A DNA stretch of 24,139 nt from BRH-c25 sp041690515 (lineage in GTDB: Bacteria > Bacillota > Clostridia > Lutisporales > Lutisporaceae). Within the stretch, counting starts at the first letter, position 1; every line of letters starts with the position of its first letter. Shown here one piece after another: positions 21,608 to 24,139 of this stretch. The notes beneath the pieces are model-generated. The model was not told the origin of the DNA and made no database searches. It was given only the letters and a program-made list of their open reading frames with translations. The stretch is from contig JAWLHF010000047.1 in NCBI GenBank assembly GCA_041690515.1, forward strand, positions 1-24,139, written 5' to 3'. The translations under genes were made by a program, and so were the position numbers.

Positions 21608-21633
21608 AAAGAATCCGTCGGATTCTTTTTACT
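21603..21633 (+). terminator. Hairpin between the ferredoxin and ABC ATPase genes
   Basis: A perfect 14-bp stem (AGTAAAAAGAATCC / GGATTCTTTTTACT) with a 3-nt loop, containing the ferredoxin stop codon in its left arm. The T-run is inside the right arm, so it may end or only attenuate transcription into the transporter genes 82 nt downstream, where I found no clear second promoter. Confidence 0.7.
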
Positions 21634-21714
21634 TTGTCGCTCTTGTCCTTCCTATCACTTATCCGGCGGTTGCTGAATACTATGGAGTTATAAGAACTAA
21701 CTGGGGGTGTAGCA

Positions 21715-22485
21715 GTGGACAAGGTAGTAGAGCTAAAAAACGTGACCATGAACTACCACACACTAGACGGTGAAACCCAGGCCATTAAAAATCTATCACT
21801 GGACATAAGAAAGGGGGAATTTGTGAGCATCGTTGGACCCAGCGGCTGTGGCAAGTCAACCTTGCTTTCGCTTATCTCAGGACTCATAAAGCCTTCCTCA
21901 GGTGAGATTTTAGTCGATAATGAGCCTGTAACCGGACCATCTCCCAATGTCGGCTATATGCCGCAACGGGATCACCTTTTCGAGTGGCGCACAATACTGA
22001 AGAACACTACCATAGGGCTTGAAATTCAGAATAAAATGAATAGAGAGTCCTTGAAAAACGCAGAGAGACTTTTAGATGAGTACGGACTTGGGGATTTCAA
22101 AAATTATTATCCCAAGCAGCTTTCAGGCGGCATGCGGCAGAGGGCAGCCCTTATAAGGACCTTGGCGGCAAATCCCGAAATCCTGCTTTTGGATGAGCCA
22201 TTTTCAGCCCTCGATTATCAAACGAGGCTTGCTATCTCTGAAGAAATATGGCTTATCATAAAAAAGGAAGAAAAAACAGCCGTGCTTGTAACTCATGACA
22301 TAGCTGAAGCTGTATCGATGTCTGACAGAGTAATCGTACTGACACAGCGGCCTGCAGAGGTTAAATCAGAGCATAATATAGATCTTACCACAGGTAAATG
22401 CAAGACTCCGATTAACTGCAGAGAGGCTCCTGAGTTCAGAGTTTATTTCAATAAGATATGGAAGGAGCTGGATGTTCATGTCTGA
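21715..22485 (+). CDS. ABC importer ATPase, SsuB/TauB/NrtD type
   Basis: A 256-aa cytosolic nucleotide-binding subunit. Walker A is GPSGCGKST (41-49), the Q-loop region YMPQRDHLFEW, signature LSGGMRQR, Walker B ILLLDEP with the D-loop SALD, and the switch His in LVTHDIAEA. The GTG start at 21715 is preceded by GGGGGTG. It overlaps the permease gene by a few codons, so the two are coupled. Together with the upstream lipoprotein it forms a type I importer of the sulfonate/nitrate/taurine/HMP-precursor group; substrate unknown. Confidence 0.92.
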   Translation: MDKVVELKNVTMNYHTLDGETQAIKNLSLDIRKGEFVSIVGPSGCGKSTLLSLISGLIKPSSGEILVDNEPVTGPSPNVGYMPQRDHLFEWRTILKNTTIGLEIQNKMNRESLKNAERLLDEYGLGDFKNYYPKQLSGGMRQRAALIRTLAANPEILLLDEPFSALDYQTRLAISEEIWLIIKKEEKTAVLVTHDIAEAVSMSDRVIVLTQRPAEVKSEHNIDLTTGKCKTPINCREAPEFRVYFNKIWKELDVHV

Positions 22486-23299
22486 AGAATATGCTGTACC
22501 TGCTGTAAAATACTCAATGGAGCATGCTGAATTCATACGGAAGGAAAGAATGGCAAGAAATGCGGTAAGAATATCCAGAATAATAATACTGACAGCTATT
22601 TTTGCATTGTGGGAGCTTGCGGCAAATCTGAAATGGATAGATCCATTCATAATGAGCCAGCCCAGCAGGGTCTTAAAAACAATAGTCAGTCTTTCAAAAG
22701 ACGGTTCCCTGTTTGTTCATACAGGAGTGACCATATATGAGACCATTATTGGCTTTCTATCCGGGACTATTCTGGGAACACTGATAGCAATTGTGCTATG
22801 GTGGTCCGATTTCACAGCCCGAGTATTGGATCCTTATCTTGTGGTACTCAATGCACTGCCGAAAACAGCCTTGGGCCCGATCATCCTTGTATGGGTCGGC
22901 GGAACCACCGGATCGATAATAGTAATGGCGCTTCTCTTATCTATTATTGTCACCATACTCAATATATATCAGTCCTTCAAGGACTGCGATGAAGATAAGA
23001 TAAAGCTTCTAAAAACCTTTGGGGCAACAAAGACACAGATTCTTCGGAAAGTCGTACTTCCCTCCAGCATTCCCGATATGATATCCACCCTGAAGATAAA
23101 TGTTGGATTGTCATTGGTCGGGGTCATTGTGGGTGAATTCCTTGTATCCAAAGCAGGCCTGGGTTATCTCATTATCTATGGAGGCCAGGTATTTAAAATG
23201 GATCTTGTAATGACCAGTGTGATTATCCTCGGAGTAGCTGCTGCATTGATGTATCTTACAGTGGCCTGGATAGAGAAGAAGTTTATAAAGATGCGTTGA
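22478..23299 (+). CDS. ABC importer permease, SsuC/TauC type
   Basis: A 273-aa inner-membrane permease with about six hydrophobic segments. The cytoplasmic coupling helix carries the EAA-type loop (DEDKIKLLKTFGATKTQILRK, then VVLPSSIPDMIS), and NALPKTALGPIILVW is a family block. ATG 22478 is used (GGAG 10 nt upstream); ATG 22472, two codons earlier, is possible with 4-nt spacing. It overlaps the ATPase gene end. A terminator begins at its stop codon. Confidence 0.92.
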   Translation: MSEEYAVPAVKYSMEHAEFIRKERMARNAVRISRIIILTAIFALWELAANLKWIDPFIMSQPSRVLKTIVSLSKDGSLFVHTGVTIYETIIGFLSGTILGTLIAIVLWWSDFTARVLDPYLVVLNALPKTALGPIILVWVGGTTGSIIVMALLLSIIVTILNIYQSFKDCDEDKIKLLKTFGATKTQILRKVVLPSSIPDMISTLKINVGLSLVGVIVGEFLVSKAGLGYLIIYGGQVFKMDLVMTSVIILGVAAALMYLTVAWIEKKFIKMR

Positions 23300-23329
23300 A
23301 AAAAGCGGCTTCATCATTAGCCGCTTTTT
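23300..23329. terminator. Bidirectional terminator after the permease gene
   Basis: A stem AAAAAGCGGCT (23300-23310) and AGCCGCTTTTT (23319-23329) with an 8-nt loop sits between the convergent permease and phosphatase genes. Confidence 0.9.
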
Positions 23330-23968
23330 CTATCCCTTAATTATTCTTAACAGTTCCTCTGTGTCTTTTACAATATAATCTGCTGATATATCATCACCCT
23401 GAAAGCCGTGAGCTGCACTCCATTTCACGAGAGCTGCCTTGACACCCGCTCCATGAGCGCAGTGTATGTCAAATACGCTATCCCCTACCATAATAGCCTC
23501 TGAAGGATGTGCCTCCAATAGCTCCAATGCTTTTACAACAGGTGCGGGATTAGGTTTATGCTGTTCTGTATCTTCAAGAGCCACAAACACATCAAAATGC
23601 TTCTTGATATCAAAAAGCTCAAGACCCTGAAGTGCTATCTTCTTCCTTTTCGAGGTTACCATAGCCATGGAACAGCCTTGGCTGTCAAGCTCCTCCAGCA
23701 GTTCCTTAACTCCTTCAAATATATTAACTGTGTCATTATGCCTAGATTCATTATATTCAATATACGTTCTGAACATTTCATCAGCTTTTTCCTCGGAATA
23801 TCGTTTAAGGGTCACTATTAATGGCTCTCCATAGCACTTGAGTATATCCTGCTCACTGACCTCTATTCCAAGACAGGTCCTGTATGTATATTTAAAAGAA
23901 TCCATAATGAGCTTATTAGTATCAATCAGTGTCCCATCAAGATCAAACAGTACATATTTGTATTTCAT
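23330..23968 (-). CDS. ppaX: HAD-family phosphatase, PpaX-like pyrophosphatase
   Basis: A 212-aa cytosolic haloacid-dehalogenase hydrolase. Motif I is FDLDGT (Asp9, Asp11), motif II a Ser/Thr in MVTSKR, motif III Lys in KPNPAP, motif IV VGDSVFDI. The head GTLIDTNKLIMDSFKYT and the following YGEPL block resemble PpaX, which hydrolyses the pyrophosphate released by HPr kinase/phosphorylase in Firmicutes; phosphoglycolate phosphatase is the main alternative. ATG 23968 has AGGAG 6 nt upstream. No hprK lies in the window, so the gene name is a best guess. Confidence 0.72.
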   Translation of the reverse strand: MKYKYVLFDLDGTLIDTNKLIMDSFKYTYRTCLGIEVSEQDILKCYGEPLIVTLKRYSEEKADEMFRTYIEYNESRHNDTVNIFEGVKELLEELDSQGCSMAMVTSKRKKIALQGLELFDIKKHFDVFVALEDTEQHKPNPAPVVKALELLEAHPSEAIMVGDSVFDIHCAHGAGVKAALVKWSAAHGFQGDDISADYIVKDTEELLRIIKG

Positions 23969-24003
23969 ATGCCGCTCCTTCTAAAAATATTTTCTACCTG
24001 AAT

Positions 24004-24012
24004 ATTCTATCA
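24004..24012 (-). promoter_or_regulatory. Extended -10 promoter of the phosphatase gene
   Basis: On the minus strand TGATAGAAT, an extended -10 about 35 nt before the ATG. The -35 region (TTTATT) is weak. The remaining DNA to 24139 is AT-rich and shows no gene. Confidence 0.45.
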
Positions 24013-24139
24013 TATAATTTCGTCTAAATAAACAAGGCTCCCTATAAACCAATAAAATGGCCGTGGATATCTTTGTAATTTTATACACCAAAATCAGATG
24101 ATGATGTGACTCAACTGACACAGGTGAATTTTGATATGT

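Noticed and set aside
1..24139. CRISPR array, tRNA, rRNA or phage genes
   Set aside because: No regularly spaced repeats, no tRNA-like cloverleaf with CCA end and no phage-type proteins were seen on reading both strands.

Overview
The window looks like a chromosomal segment of a low-to-moderate-GC, spore-forming Clostridia (monoderm Firmicutes). The signs are an alpha/beta-type small acid-soluble spore protein, a T-box leader in front of valS, the valS-folC pair, a DUF4364 protein, a PpaX-type phosphatase, strong GGAGG-type ribosome binding sites with many TTG/GTG starts, and a type IV filament machine with no outer-membrane secretin. No rRNA, tRNA, CRISPR array, intact insertion sequence or phage gene was seen.

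Region 1 (1-8523, minus strand) is one long operon for a Tad/Flp-like type IVc filament or secretion machine. It reads from a perfect-consensus promoter at 8623-8651: a CpaE/TadZ-like ATPase with a receiver-like N-terminus, a CpaB/RcpC-like SAF-domain protein, a second ParA-like protein with a decayed P-loop, a TadA/CpaF motor ATPase, TadB- and TadC-like membrane platform proteins, and three small single-pass membrane proteins that may be pseudopilins. A strong hairpin at 83-107 ends it. No classical Flp pilin or prepilin peptidase is visible. A short GC-rich non-coding stretch lies at 1-82.

Region 2 (8524-12700) holds small accessory genes: an 85-aa unknown protein divergent from the Tad operon, a polysaccharide-deacetylase-like lipoprotein, a 62-aa basic unknown protein, the spore protein, a DUF4364 winged-helix protein and a gamma-glutamyl hydrolase-type class I amidotransferase.

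Region 3 (12771-18861) is housekeeping: a YchF/OLA1 family P-loop NTPase (plus strand), then on the minus strand pgsA, a valine T-box leader, valS and folC.

Region 4 (18862-23299) is the most interesting accessory block. It contains an SsuA/THI5-like substrate-binding lipoprotein, an inverted tRNA 2-selenouridine synthase gene (mnmH), a small two-cluster ferredoxin-like protein, and the ATPase and permease of an SsuBC-type importer. The ferredoxin gene is driven by a perfect TTGACA-N17-TATAAT promoter that overlaps an ATATACCC/GGGTATAT inverted repeat resembling operators of the CsoR/CstR repressor family. The divergent mnmH promoter touches the same DNA. I infer a metal- or sulfur-species-responsive uptake module linked to sulfur/selenium chemistry; the substrate is unknown. 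The 338-bp gap before it carries a 41-bp nested palindrome and a possible insertion-sequence end. The window closes with a PpaX-like HAD phosphatase on the minus strand.
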